In this document: positions 24,415-32,662 of the stretch, piece after piece
Layout: every line of letters starts with the position of its first letter
Numbering within the stretch: position 1 is the stretch's first letter
DNA from: an uncultured Pseudomonadota bacterium
Lineage (GTDB): Bacteria > Myxococcota_A > UBA796 > CAJQPC01
Assembly (NCBI GenBank): GCA_913060515.1
Contig: CAJXRZ010000018.1
Location: forward strand, 1 to 64,000
Length of the DNA: 64,000 nt
Direction of reading: 5' to 3'
Translations under genes and position numbers: made by a program
The notes under the pieces: model-generated
Told to the model about the DNA's origin: nothing
What the model saw: only the letters and a program-made list of their open reading frames with translations
Databases searched by the model: none

Positions 24415-25617
24415 TCAGTCTCGGCGGCGCCAGATCAGACCCAAAGCCACCAGAGAGAGGACCCACAGAGTGCCCGACTGCATCGGGACGCTCGAGCAGC
24501 GTGCCCCGGCGCCGCGCAATTCCAGGTCGCGGTCACAGGCATCGCCCAGACCGTCTCCATCCTCGTCCGCTTGGTCTGGGTTGCCGGCGTCCAGGCAGTT
24601 GTCGCACAAGTCGCCGACCCCGTCGCCATCGCCGTCGAGCTGCTGGGGGTTCTCCAGGTTGGGGCAGACATCGCAGGCATCGCCGATGCCGTCTTGGTCC
24701 ACATCGCCTTGGCTGGGGTCGATCACAAAGACGCACACATCGCAGGCATCCCCGATGCCGTCTAGGTCGGTGTCGCGTTGGTCGACGTTGTCGAGCTCTG
24801 GGCAGTTGTCACAGGTGTCGCCCAGGGAGTCAAAGTCGCTGTCGATCTGGTCGGGGTTGTAGAACTGCGGGCAGTTGTCGCAGACGTCTCCCAGCTCGTC
24901 CAGGTCAAAGTCGCTCAGGTTGCTGCTGGCAAACTCCGGGCAGTTGTCGCAGGCATCGCCTACCTCGTCCCCGTCTGTGTCCGTCTGATCCAGGTTGGCT
25001 ACGACCGGGCAGTTGTCGCACTCATCGCCGATCGCGTCCACGTCCGCGTCCCGCTGCTCGGGGTTGGAGAGCGCAGGACAGTTGTCGCAGGCATCTCCTG
25101 CGCCGTCGCCGTCGTTGTCGGCCTGGTCCGGGTTGGGAACCAAGATGCAGTTGTCGCAGACGTTGCCCAACTCGTCCAGGTCGTCGTCGGCCTGGTCGGG
25201 GTTGTAGACCTCTAGACAGTTGTCGCACAGGTCGCCTGCGTCATCGCAGTCCCCGTCTTCCTGGTTGGGGTTGTAGTCATCGGGGCAGTTGTCGCAGTTC
25301 AGCTGGGTGCTGACGTCCGGGAAGTCCTCGTCCGGGTCCCAGGTGATGGTGCCAAAGCCGTAGCCGTCTTCGTCCACGTCGTACTCGGAGACGGGGATGT
25401 TGCAGCCGTAGCTGTAGTAGTCGTAGTAGTAATCCGAGGACTCTTGAGGGTTCCCATCGTCGTCCACTTCGGTCTGACACAAGGGGTCCAGGAGGTCGAC
25501 GAGCTGCTCGTCTTCGACCGGAATGCGGTTGCAGTTCAGGTCCTGGTAGGCCGGATCGTTCTTGCAGTCTTCGTCCTGTGCCAATGCTGGGCTCAGGGCG
25601 AGCAGGAGGGCGATCAT
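24415..25617 (-). CDS. Thrombospondin type 3 repeat protein with C-terminal membrane anchor
   Basis: MIALLLALSPALAQ is a signal peptide. After a Tyr-rich segment (SSDYYYDYYSYG) come about twelve calcium-binding TSP3 repeats of the form NPDQxDxDxDGxGDxCDNCP, with cysteines pairing between repeats. The C-terminus ends SGTLWVLSLVALGLIWRRRD, a hydrophobic helix with a basic tail like exosortase/MYXO-CTERM-type sorting anchors, and preceded by ELRGAGARCSS, a cysteine near the helix. It overlaps the OmpA-type gene upstream by four bases and leads four bases into the ceramidase-like gene. Likely a surface protein stiffened by calcium. Confidence 0.88.
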   Translation of the reverse strand: MIALLLALSPALAQDEDCKNDPAYQDLNCNRIPVEDEQLVDLLDPLCQTEVDDDGNPQESSDYYYDYYSYGCNIPVSEYDVDEDGYGFGTITWDPDEDFPDVSTQLNCDNCPDDYNPNQEDGDCDDAGDLCDNCLEVYNPDQADDDLDELGNVCDNCILVPNPDQADNDGDGAGDACDNCPALSNPEQRDADVDAIGDECDNCPVVANLDQTDTDGDEVGDACDNCPEFASSNLSDFDLDELGDVCDNCPQFYNPDQIDSDFDSLGDTCDNCPELDNVDQRDTDLDGIGDACDVCVFVIDPSQGDVDQDGIGDACDVCPNLENPQQLDGDGDGVGDLCDNCLDAGNPDQADEDGDGLGDACDRDLELRGAGARCSSVPMQSGTLWVLSLVALGLIWRRRD

Positions 25618-27239
25618 GGGGACTCCTCAGTGGGCGCTTCGGGGGGCGTCTCGGCGGGCTCAGTCTCGTCCAGGGCGTCTTCGTCAAAGGCGTCTGGGTC
25701 CAGGAGCTGGTCGAGCTGGTCCTCGATGGAGAGCTCCTCTTCGGGCTCCTCGACCTCGGGCTCGGGAATGACCGGCTGAATGGTCTCGACCACCGCGCCA
25801 GACCAAGGCAGCAGGTAGCTGTCCGGGTAGATGGGGTACTCCTCCCCCTCCTCTACACGGTCGACGATGTCGAACTCCACGCGGCGGTTCTTGGCCAAGG
25901 CCTCCTCGCTCTCGCCTTCCATGACCGGGACGACCTCGCCCATGCCGCGGTAGCTGATCCGGGAGGGGTGCACGCCGTAGCCCATCAGCTCCTTCCAGAT
26001 GCTGCGGGCGCGCTCGTTGGACAACTCGTAGTTGTACTCAAAGCTGCCCTCGACGCTGGCGTGGCCTTCGATGACCACGTGCTCGATCTCGGCGTGCTCG
26101 TTTAGGATGTCCGCCACAGCCTGCAGGGTGGGCAGGGACTCCTCCAGGATGTTGGCGGTGGCCAGCTCGAACTGGACGGGGTCGCGGATGACCACCTGGT
26201 CGCCGACGATCTTGACCTTCTGTTCGGGCTCCCACTCCGGCTCGGGCTCCTCCTCGATGAACACAATGTCCGGCTCGGGGGGCGGCGGCGGCGGGATCTC
26301 AACGACCACGGGCTCGGGCTCGGGGGCCCGAACGATGGGGGGCGTGATGACGGTGTAGGCCAGCACGATGCGCGCAGCGGTGGTGCCTACGCCAGGTGCG
26401 ATGCCTTTGCCGACACCCAGGTCAATGCGGTTGCCCTGGCGGTTGAAGACGTAGAGACCGGCGACCATCTCGCTGGCGTTCTCGGCGCCGCCTTCGCCCA
26501 AGAAGGACACGCCGCCTTGGCTCAAGTAGGAGAGCTGCAGGCCCAGGTGGTCCTTCCAGACGTCGTACTGGGCGCCGGCGTTCAGGCCCAGGGTGCTCTC
26601 CAGAGTGAAGTCTTGGTCGGTGACCAAGTCGTTGGGGCGGGCCACATAGGAGAGCTCGGCGCCCAGGCGCACGGGGCCAAGCGTAGTGCCGGCGTTCAAG
26701 CCAAACTGTCCGCGGATCGAAGGATCGCCCAGGTAGGCGTTGTTCGTGCCGATGGGCAGATAGAGATCGGCGCGTGCGCCCAAGGTCAGTGGGCCAGTGT
26801 CGGCCAACAAGACGCGCCCACCGAGCATAAAGTCGCCGATGCCCAGGCCCTCGTTGGCGAAGGCGGAGACCTGTTGGTCAGAGCCGATGGTCAGAGCCAA
26901 GGGGATTGCGGCGCGCATGGAGAAGCGCTCGTTGAAGTCCACGCTGGCGCCAAAGTAGGTGCTGGTGCGGTTCTTGACCGCCACGCCCCACTCATCGCCA
27001 TATTGGTAGAGCACCACGGGATCGCGCTCGTACTGCACGAACACGCCGTATCGTGTGGCGCCGCGCCCCAAGATGTAGGGGGTGTCCACGCCGGCTGCGC
27101 CGCCGCCAGCGAAGGTGGGTCGCAGCATCTGGATGTCTGCAGTGATCGGGGCTTCCTGCGCCTGGGCTGTCGTGGACAGTCCCGCGCTTGCGGCCATCGC
27201 GCACACACCCGTCAACAATCTCCAGCTTGGGCTCCGCAC
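25614..27239 (-). CDS. OmpA-family outer membrane protein, 541 aa
   Basis: I choose GTG 27239, because AAAGGAG lies four bases upstream and it yields the signal peptide RSPSWRLLTGVCAMAASAGLSTTAQAQ. Residues 28-300 form an outer membrane barrel of many amphipathic strands (YGVFVQYERDPVVLYQ, GIGDFMLGGRVLLADTG, VRLGAELSYVARP). A Pro/Glu linker (EPEPVVVEIPPPPPPEPD) leads to an OmpA-like domain at about 350-460 with VIEGHASVEGSFEYNYELSNERARSI and RGMGEVVPV, and NRRVEF, for peptidoglycan binding. An acidic tail (EEPEEELSIEDQLDQLLDP) follows. First gene of the TSP3/ceramidase operon. Confidence 0.9.
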   Translation of the reverse strand: MRSPSWRLLTGVCAMAASAGLSTTAQAQEAPITADIQMLRPTFAGGGAAGVDTPYILGRGATRYGVFVQYERDPVVLYQYGDEWGVAVKNRTSTYFGASVDFNERFSMRAAIPLALTIGSDQQVSAFANEGLGIGDFMLGGRVLLADTGPLTLGARADLYLPIGTNNAYLGDPSIRGQFGLNAGTTLGPVRLGAELSYVARPNDLVTDQDFTLESTLGLNAGAQYDVWKDHLGLQLSYLSQGGVSFLGEGGAENASEMVAGLYVFNRQGNRIDLGVGKGIAPGVGTTAARIVLAYTVITPPIVRAPEPEPVVVEIPPPPPPEPDIVFIEEEPEPEWEPEQKVKIVGDQVVIRDPVQFELATANILEESLPTLQAVADILNEHAEIEHVVIEGHASVEGSFEYNYELSNERARSIWKELMGYGVHPSRISYRGMGEVVPVMEGESEEALAKNRRVEFDIVDRVEEGEEYPIYPDSYLLPWSGAVVETIQPVIPEPEVEEPEEELSIEDQLDQLLDPDAFDEDALDETEPAETPPEAPTEESP

Positions 27240-27375
27240 AGCGCTCCTTTGAGTGGGCCGTTCACTTCCTGGCACACCTTGCCCACTCCAGTGGAGGGGC
27301 GGCAGCAAGAAACTAACGCTACATTGCTTGGGAGGTCGGCCTAGGCAGGGTGCACCGACCAAAAAGGACGCGTCC

Positions 27376-28977
27376 ATGACTCTCACTTCAATGCTCTTTC
27401 TCTCCCTCCTGGGTGGATGTGACTCCGAGAACGAGCTGACGAATCTGAACGAGATCGATGACGAGGACCTGCTCGCGATTTTGGTCGTCTCTCCTGAACG
27501 CGTGGACTTTGCAGACCTTCGTGTGGGCGACGTCAACACGCAAACCATTGAAATCATGAATGAAGGGAACAAGGCGCTGGAGTTGCAGTCCCTGTCCCTG
27601 AACGCCGACGCTGGCTTTGCATTGCGCAGCGATCTGAGCTTCCCCCTGCTGCTTGAGCCCGATGCACAGGTCACGGTGGAGGTGGATTTTTCGGCCCTGA
27701 GCGTCGACCACGAAGGCGTCTTGGTGCTGATCAGCGATGACGCCGGCGCCCCGCGCACCACGGTGGAGTTGACCGGCGGCGGGCTGGTTCCGCGTTTGGT
27801 CGTGGACCCCGATCCCTATGACTTCGGCCGCGTAGAGCCTGAATGCACCATTGAGACCGAGATAACTCTGGCCAACATGGGCAAGGACACCCTGGAGGTG
27901 ACCAGCCTGGTTCAGCTTGGCACCGCCTTTGAGATCCTCGATCCGCCGGAGCTGCCGCTCTACCTGGAGCCCTACGACGCCCAGGGCAGCGATGCCGACA
28001 ACGAGGACGCGGTCTACCCCTTGAGCGTGGCCTTCACCCCCACGGCGATCGAGCTCTACGAGGGTGAGCTGTGGGTCAGCTCCAACGCCCAGGATGCACG
28101 GGCCATCCAGACGGGCGCCGGCAGCTACGCCACGGGCTACAGCGATGAGTGGACGCAGCCGGTCTCCGGCAAGGCCGACATCCTGTTTTGGGTCGACCAG
28201 AGCTGCTCGATGGAGGACGACAAGGACATCTTGGCGACCAACTTCATCGACTTCTTGGACACCCTGGACGAGATCGAGTCGGACTATCTGATCATGGTCG
28301 TCATCAATGACTCCGGTTGCCACAACCTGGACTACATGACCCCGGATCAGACCCCCGCCGAGCGCGAGGCCATCTTCCGCCAGGCCATCACCGGCAACGC
28401 AGGTCTATTCGCCGAGGCAGGCCTGAGCATCACCAAGGCGGCGCTGCGTGAGAAGAACACCGGCGCAGGCGGCTGCAACGCGGAGTTTCTGCGGGAGAAC
28501 GCGACGGTCTCGGCCATCTTGGTCTCCGATGAGCCCGACCAGTCCTACTTGGCTGGCCCCTCTGTGACCTGGTCCAGCGTGGTCTCCGACCTGCTCACCG
28601 CCTCACCGAGCACCTACATCAGCGCTGTCGCTGGCCCCGTTCCCGATGGCTGCGAGACCGCCAGCCCAGGCACCGGCTACGCCGACGCCGCCGCGGCGAC
28701 CGGCGGCATGTTCGTGGACATCTGCAGCCGGGAGTGGGGCGAGCAGATGGCTCAGCTGGCCGATCAGGCTGCGACCGCCAAGCTGGCCGACACCTTCCGC
28801 ATTCTGGTGGGCGTGGAGCCCAACTCCATCCAGGTCTATGTGGACGAGGTCCTGGTGGAGACGGGCTGGAGCTTCGATGAGGAGCTCAACGCCGTCGTGT
28901 TCGGAGCCGATGCCATCCCAGGAGAGGGTTCTAGCATCCGCATTGAGTACGAAACGGCACAGAGCTGCGAGAGGTAG
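27376..28977 (+). CDS. VWA-domain lipoprotein with ASH-like repeats, 533 aa
   Basis: ATG 27376 follows AAAAAGGACG and gives MTLTSMLFLSLLGGC, a clean lipobox. Residues 35-260 hold two choice-of-anchor-D/ASH-type beta domains (VDFADLRVGDVNTQTIEIMNEG and YDFGRVEPECTIETEITLANMG). Residues about 270-490 are a von Willebrand A domain whose MIDAS motif is DQSCS in ILFWVDQSCSMEDDKD, with later ILVSDEPDQ as strand-end acid residues. The last part is a beta region (SIQVYVDEVLVETGWSFDEELN). It is likely a surface adhesion or metal-dependent ligand-binding lipoprotein. It is divergent from the OmpA-type gene. Confidence 0.88.
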   Translation: MTLTSMLFLSLLGGCDSENELTNLNEIDDEDLLAILVVSPERVDFADLRVGDVNTQTIEIMNEGNKALELQSLSLNADAGFALRSDLSFPLLLEPDAQVTVEVDFSALSVDHEGVLVLISDDAGAPRTTVELTGGGLVPRLVVDPDPYDFGRVEPECTIETEITLANMGKDTLEVTSLVQLGTAFEILDPPELPLYLEPYDAQGSDADNEDAVYPLSVAFTPTAIELYEGELWVSSNAQDARAIQTGAGSYATGYSDEWTQPVSGKADILFWVDQSCSMEDDKDILATNFIDFLDTLDEIESDYLIMVVINDSGCHNLDYMTPDQTPAEREAIFRQAITGNAGLFAEAGLSITKAALREKNTGAGGCNAEFLRENATVSAILVSDEPDQSYLAGPSVTWSSVVSDLLTASPSTYISAVAGPVPDGCETASPGTGYADAAAATGGMFVDICSREWGEQMAQLADQAATAKLADTFRILVGVEPNSIQVYVDEVLVETGWSFDEELNAVVFGADAIPGEGSSIRIEYETAQSCER

Positions 28978-28983
28978 GGCGAA

Positions 28984-29943
28984 GTGTTCCTGCTCTTTGG
29001 GCTGCTTTTGGGGTGTGGGGAGCCGGTGCAGCCGCCTCTCAGGGACTGGTTGCATCCGGCCTGTCAGTCAGAGGACTGGGATGAGGTGGACGCTTGGGCG
29101 GCCGTGATCTGGGAGACCGAGAAGCTGGACGGCTTGGGCTTCGCCTTGGGACTGGACACCTTGATTCAGGTCTCCGCAGATGGATACGGCCACTACATGC
29201 CGCCCATCGGCAAGGTGGAGGAGATCTTCCTGCACAACGGCGCCCTTTGGGCCACCGATTGGCGTGAAGGCCTGGCGGTGTGCGAGGCCGAAGGCTGGCG
29301 CGAGGTGGACACACCTGGTGGCTTGCGGGAGAGCTACGATGCGTACCGTCCCGTGGTGCTGGACGGGGAACTGGCGCTCTTGCAGATCCAACACGCCAGC
29401 GATGGCTGCGATGGGGATTGCCCCACCAGCTACATCCTCCACATTGGGGAGGGGAACTGGACCTCCTTTCCACTGCCCCCTGGCCCAGAGGACCACGGCT
29501 CAGGCTGGGCTGTGTACCAAGAGCAACTGCTCTTCCGCGAAGGCTACGCCTCTTGGCAGGCCTTCGATGGGCAGGAGCTGGTTCCAGCGGACCCGAGCTA
29601 CCCCGGCTGGTTTGTGGCCAAGCCCGGGCAGGACTGGATGATCTCCCGGAACGATGGCTGGTTCCATGGCCCCTTGGGTGCCCAAGAGCCGCTGGAGATG
29701 CCGGAGCACAACGGCTCCTACAACGGTGCCTGGCGCCGCTTGGAGATCTCCGCTCCCGGCCACTACATCCTCGGCGACGCGGCCCAAGGCTGGGAGTACA
29801 AGGACGGTGTCTGGTCCGAGCTCACCTTTGCAGCGGACAGCCGTCCAGGGAGCGGCGTGGCGGTGGACGGCGGCATCCTGATGCTCTCGCCCTTGCAGTG
29901 GATCACGCCCGATTCGAGCGTGGAGATCCCGCTCGTTCAGTGA
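28984..29943 (+). CDS. Hypothetical lipoprotein, 319 aa
   Basis: GTG 28984 starts six bases after the VWA gene stop, so the two share an operon. MFLLFGLLLGC is a lipoprotein signal with cysteine 11. The mature part is rich in Trp and Gly with repeated blocks such as VEEIFLHNGALWATDWREGLAVCEAEGWREV, and later GAWRRLEISAPGHYILGDAAQGWEYKDGVWSEL, suggesting a beta-propeller of about six blades. No enzymatic motif is seen. It is convergent, four bases apart, with the peptide deformylase gene. Confidence 0.7.
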   Translation: MFLLFGLLLGCGEPVQPPLRDWLHPACQSEDWDEVDAWAAVIWETEKLDGLGFALGLDTLIQVSADGYGHYMPPIGKVEEIFLHNGALWATDWREGLAVCEAEGWREVDTPGGLRESYDAYRPVVLDGELALLQIQHASDGCDGDCPTSYILHIGEGNWTSFPLPPGPEDHGSGWAVYQEQLLFREGYASWQAFDGQELVPADPSYPGWFVAKPGQDWMISRNDGWFHGPLGAQEPLEMPEHNGSYNGAWRRLEISAPGHYILGDAAQGWEYKDGVWSELTFAADSRPGSGVAVDGGILMLSPLQWITPDSSVEIPLVQ

Positions 29944-29947
29944 GCGC

Positions 29948-30499
29948 TCAGACCAGCTGTGCTTGCTCGGCCTTGGCCCACTTCTTGACCTTCTTGAGGT
30001 AGCGGCCGCGCTTCAGACGGCTGACCTTGTTCAAGATGACCTCGCCTTCGAGGTGATCCATCTCGTGCTGCACGATGATCGAGGGGTAGTCGGAGAAGGT
30101 CTCGGTGTGCTCGATGCCCAGGGTGTCCTTGTACCGCACCGTGACCACCCGAGGGCGCTCGAAGTACTCCCAGAACTCGGGCACGCTCAAGCAGCCTTCT
30201 TCCCATCGAAACAGGTCTTTGGACGACTCGATGATCTCGGGATTGCAGATGAAACGCAGCTCCTTGCCCTTCTCCCGGCGGCCGTCGTCGTCCCGCTCCT
30301 CGGTCACATCGCAGCACAGGATGCGGCGCAGATCCCCGATCTGAGGACCGGCCAGACCCACACCCGGGGCGGCGTACATGGTCTCAGCCATGTCCTGGAG
30401 GCGCTTGTGCAGCTCGGGGCCGAACTCGTCGTCGCGGACGGGCCGAGCCTTCTGCTCCAAGAGGGGATGAGGGACAGTGAGAATGGGCAGGACAGCCAT
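29948..30499 (-). CDS. def: Peptide deformylase
   Basis: The 183-residue protein has the three PDF motifs: GVGLAGPQIG at 46-55, EGCLSVP at 101-107 with metal ligand Cys103, and QHEMDHLEG at 144-152 with His145, Glu146 and His149. It removes the formyl group from the initiator methionine of nascent proteins. ATG 30499 opens MAVLPILTVPHPLLEQ, the usual N-terminus. A charged insertion (EERDDDGRREKGKEL) lies between motifs one and two. It sits downstream of the GMC oxidoreductase gene with an 87-base gap on the same strand. Confidence 0.96.
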   Translation of the reverse strand: MAVLPILTVPHPLLEQKARPVRDDEFGPELHKRLQDMAETMYAAPGVGLAGPQIGDLRRILCCDVTEERDDDGRREKGKELRFICNPEIIESSKDLFRWEEGCLSVPEFWEYFERPRVVTVRYKDTLGIEHTETFSDYPSIIVQHEMDHLEGEVILNKVSRLKRGRYLKKVKKWAKAEQAQLV

Positions 30500-30586
30500 G
30501 GCGTTCTCCAACACATGCGGGCAAGGCGGGGCCCATAACAACTTGCTTAGGACGGCGAGGCCAGGCGGCTTGCACCTGCGATGCTC

Positions 30587-32110
30587 TCAGAGCTCCGCAG
30601 CCAGCAGTCCAGCGGCTCGGTGGGCCAAGGAGTAGATGGTCTGGCTGGGGTTGACCCCCAAGCTGGTGGGCAGCACGCTGCCGTCCACCACGTACAAGCC
30701 ATCTTGGCCTTTCACCCGGTGATTTGCATCGACCACGCCGCTCTTTGCCTCCCCGCTCATGCCGCAGCCGCCCATCTGATGCGCGCTGAAGATGCTGTGC
30801 TCCAGAGCGCCATAGGCGGCGGCGTCCAAGCGATCGAGCTGGTCCTCGTTCTGGATGGAGACCGGCGTGGGGTGCAAGGTGAAGACCTGCTCAGCGCCGG
30901 CTGCCAAGTGACAGCGTGCCATCGCTTTGTGGGCAGCAGCCATCGCCTCGACCAGGGCCGGTCCGATGGGGTAGTCCAGCTTGGGACGTCCGTTTCCAAG
31001 CAGCTCGACGGTGCCGCCGGCTGCGCCTGGATGCAGGCCGTCCACCATCAAGGCCAGGTGGGTGGAGAGCTTGGGCAGCTGGACCATAAAGTCGTTGACC
31101 ATGGCCCCGGCGCCCATCACGCCGCTCGCCACCAGCATGGGCTGCATGGGGGGCACTTCCAAGAAGAAGCCCACCTGCTCGCCCCGGTCCACGAACTCGT
31201 GGCTGCCGACAGCTTGTGGGGCGCCTGACCAGCCGTTGATGTCCTGGGCGTAGCGGCCGGCGACGGCGACGACGGGGTGCAGGAAGGTGCGCTTGCCAAC
31301 TGCGTCGTTGGGGTTGATCTCGCTGCGAAGCAAGATGCCGGGGCTGCCGATTGCGCCAGCGGCCAGGACCACGCGCTTGGCGCGAACCCGCACCTCGGCG
31401 CCGGTGGGAGACAGGTCCTTCTTGGACTGGATCTGCCCGTGCACCTCCCACTGCTCGCCGCTGCGCTCCACCTTGAGCACGCGGCAGTCAGCATAGAGCT
31501 CCATGCCCGCGTTGACGGCGTCGGGCAGGGTGGTGAGCAGCATGCCCTGCTTGGCCCCAAAGGCGCAGCCTAGACCGCAGTAGCCGGAGCTCACGCAGCC
31601 GCGCACGTTGCGCCGCAGGGCCTTGACCTGCCAGCCCAAGGCCTTGCAGCCCTTCCAGAGGGTCAGGTTGTTGGCGTTGGCGGCCTGGACCGGCCACTCG
31701 GCCACGCCCAAGCGCTGCTCCACCGCCTCGTAGTGCGGCAGCATCTCGCCCAGCTCCACGCCGAAGTTCTGCTGCCAGTGCTCCAGGATGCGCTCCGGGG
31801 TGCGGAAGCAAGTGGTCCAGTTCACCGTGGTGGTGCCGCCCACGCTGCGGCCCTGGAGCACCGAGATGGCCGCGTCCTTGGTCGCCCGGGTCATGCGCTC
31901 CTGGTAGAGCGCTGGGTAAGCCAGGCGCTCGTCCAGAGGGGCGAAGTCCTGCGTTGTGTGGTGGCTGCCCGCCTCGAGCATGACCACCTTGTGGCCGGCC
32001 TGGGTGAGCTGCCAAGCCAAGACGCCGCCCCCGGCGCCAGAGCCCACGATGCAGACGTCGGCTTCCAGCTCGGTTCGGCCGGAGAGCTGATTTCCAGTCG
32101 TCACCTTCAT
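30587..32110 (-). CDS. GMC-family FAD-dependent oxidoreductase
   Basis: From ATG 32110 the 507-residue protein has an N-terminal Rossmann motif VGSGAGGG at 22-29, the GMC signature QGRSVGGTTTVNWT near 95, and the C-terminal MGGCGMS...VVDGSVLPTSLGVNPSQTIYSLAHRAA region containing the catalytic pair position. It oxidises an alcohol or sugar. The start overlaps the stop of the small Tat-exported subunit gene by four bases, the gluconate/alcohol dehydrogenase arrangement; no cytochrome subunit is seen here. GGGAGC precedes the start by six bases. No Tat or Sec signal is on the large subunit, so it may hitch-hike with the small one. Confidence 0.92.
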   Translation of the reverse strand: MKVTTGNQLSGRTELEADVCIVGSGAGGGVLAWQLTQAGHKVVMLEAGSHHTTQDFAPLDERLAYPALYQERMTRATKDAAISVLQGRSVGGTTTVNWTTCFRTPERILEHWQQNFGVELGEMLPHYEAVEQRLGVAEWPVQAANANNLTLWKGCKALGWQVKALRRNVRGCVSSGYCGLGCAFGAKQGMLLTTLPDAVNAGMELYADCRVLKVERSGEQWEVHGQIQSKKDLSPTGAEVRVRAKRVVLAAGAIGSPGILLRSEINPNDAVGKRTFLHPVVAVAGRYAQDINGWSGAPQAVGSHEFVDRGEQVGFFLEVPPMQPMLVASGVMGAGAMVNDFMVQLPKLSTHLALMVDGLHPGAAGGTVELLGNGRPKLDYPIGPALVEAMAAAHKAMARCHLAAGAEQVFTLHPTPVSIQNEDQLDRLDAAAYGALEHSIFSAHQMGGCGMSGEAKSGVVDANHRVKGQDGLYVVDGSVLPTSLGVNPSQTIYSLAHRAAGLLAAEL

Positions 32111-32637
32111 GGATCGCTCCCAAAGGAAGGCACCGTCGGGGGACCCGGGTAGCCGGCCAGCGCTGTCATCTCCGGGTGGCCCCAAGTCGTGGCCAGAATC
32201 AGAGCGTTCAAGCCCTTGTAGACCGTACGCCGCAATGGGATGCGCGAGGTGGACCAGGTGGTCCAGATCTCGGCGCGCCGCTCCAAGGGCAGGCGGGAGA
32301 AGGGGCGTGGGCGGGCATCCAAGAGCGCACCCACCAGGGCGTTCTCGATCAGCCCAAGGGCCAAGGCGATCTCCGCGCCGTTCTCTGGAGGCAGGGTGGA
32401 GAACAGGGTGTCCAGCTCGGCCGCGACCCCCAAGTCCACGCCACTGGGAATACCGGATCCCCCAGGGCTGACCGTCTCAACCAAGGCCACCAAGGTGCTG
32501 TACTGGCTCTCCGAGAAGGTGAGCAGCCAGCCGTCGGTGGGCACCTTTTTCCCGGGGAACAGAGCCAGACCGGTCGCCCCCAGCACCAAGGTGCCGGCGG
32601 CGCTCAGGCCTAAGAAGCTGCGTCGGGACAGTGCCAT
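32107..32637 (-). CDS. Tat-exported small subunit, gluconate 2-dehydrogenase subunit 3-like
   Basis: MALSRRSFLGLSAAGTLVLGATGLALF is a twin-arginine signal (SRRSFLG). The mature part of about 145 residues (FSESQYSTLVALVETVSPGG ... ELDTLFSTLPPENGAEIALALGLIENA) fits the gluconate 2-dehydrogenase subunit 3 family: a helical small subunit starting with L-x-x-L-v-etv-P. It would carry the GMC flavoprotein to the periplasm by co-export. Coupled to the large subunit gene by a four-base overlap. Confidence 0.82.
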   Translation of the reverse strand: MALSRRSFLGLSAAGTLVLGATGLALFPGKKVPTDGWLLTFSESQYSTLVALVETVSPGGSGIPSGVDLGVAAELDTLFSTLPPENGAEIALALGLIENALVGALLDARPRPFSRLPLERRAEIWTTWSTSRIPLRRTVYKGLNALILATTWGHPEMTALAGYPGPPTVPSFGSDP

Positions 32638-32662
32638 GGCTGCAGTATGCCCTCCGTCACTC

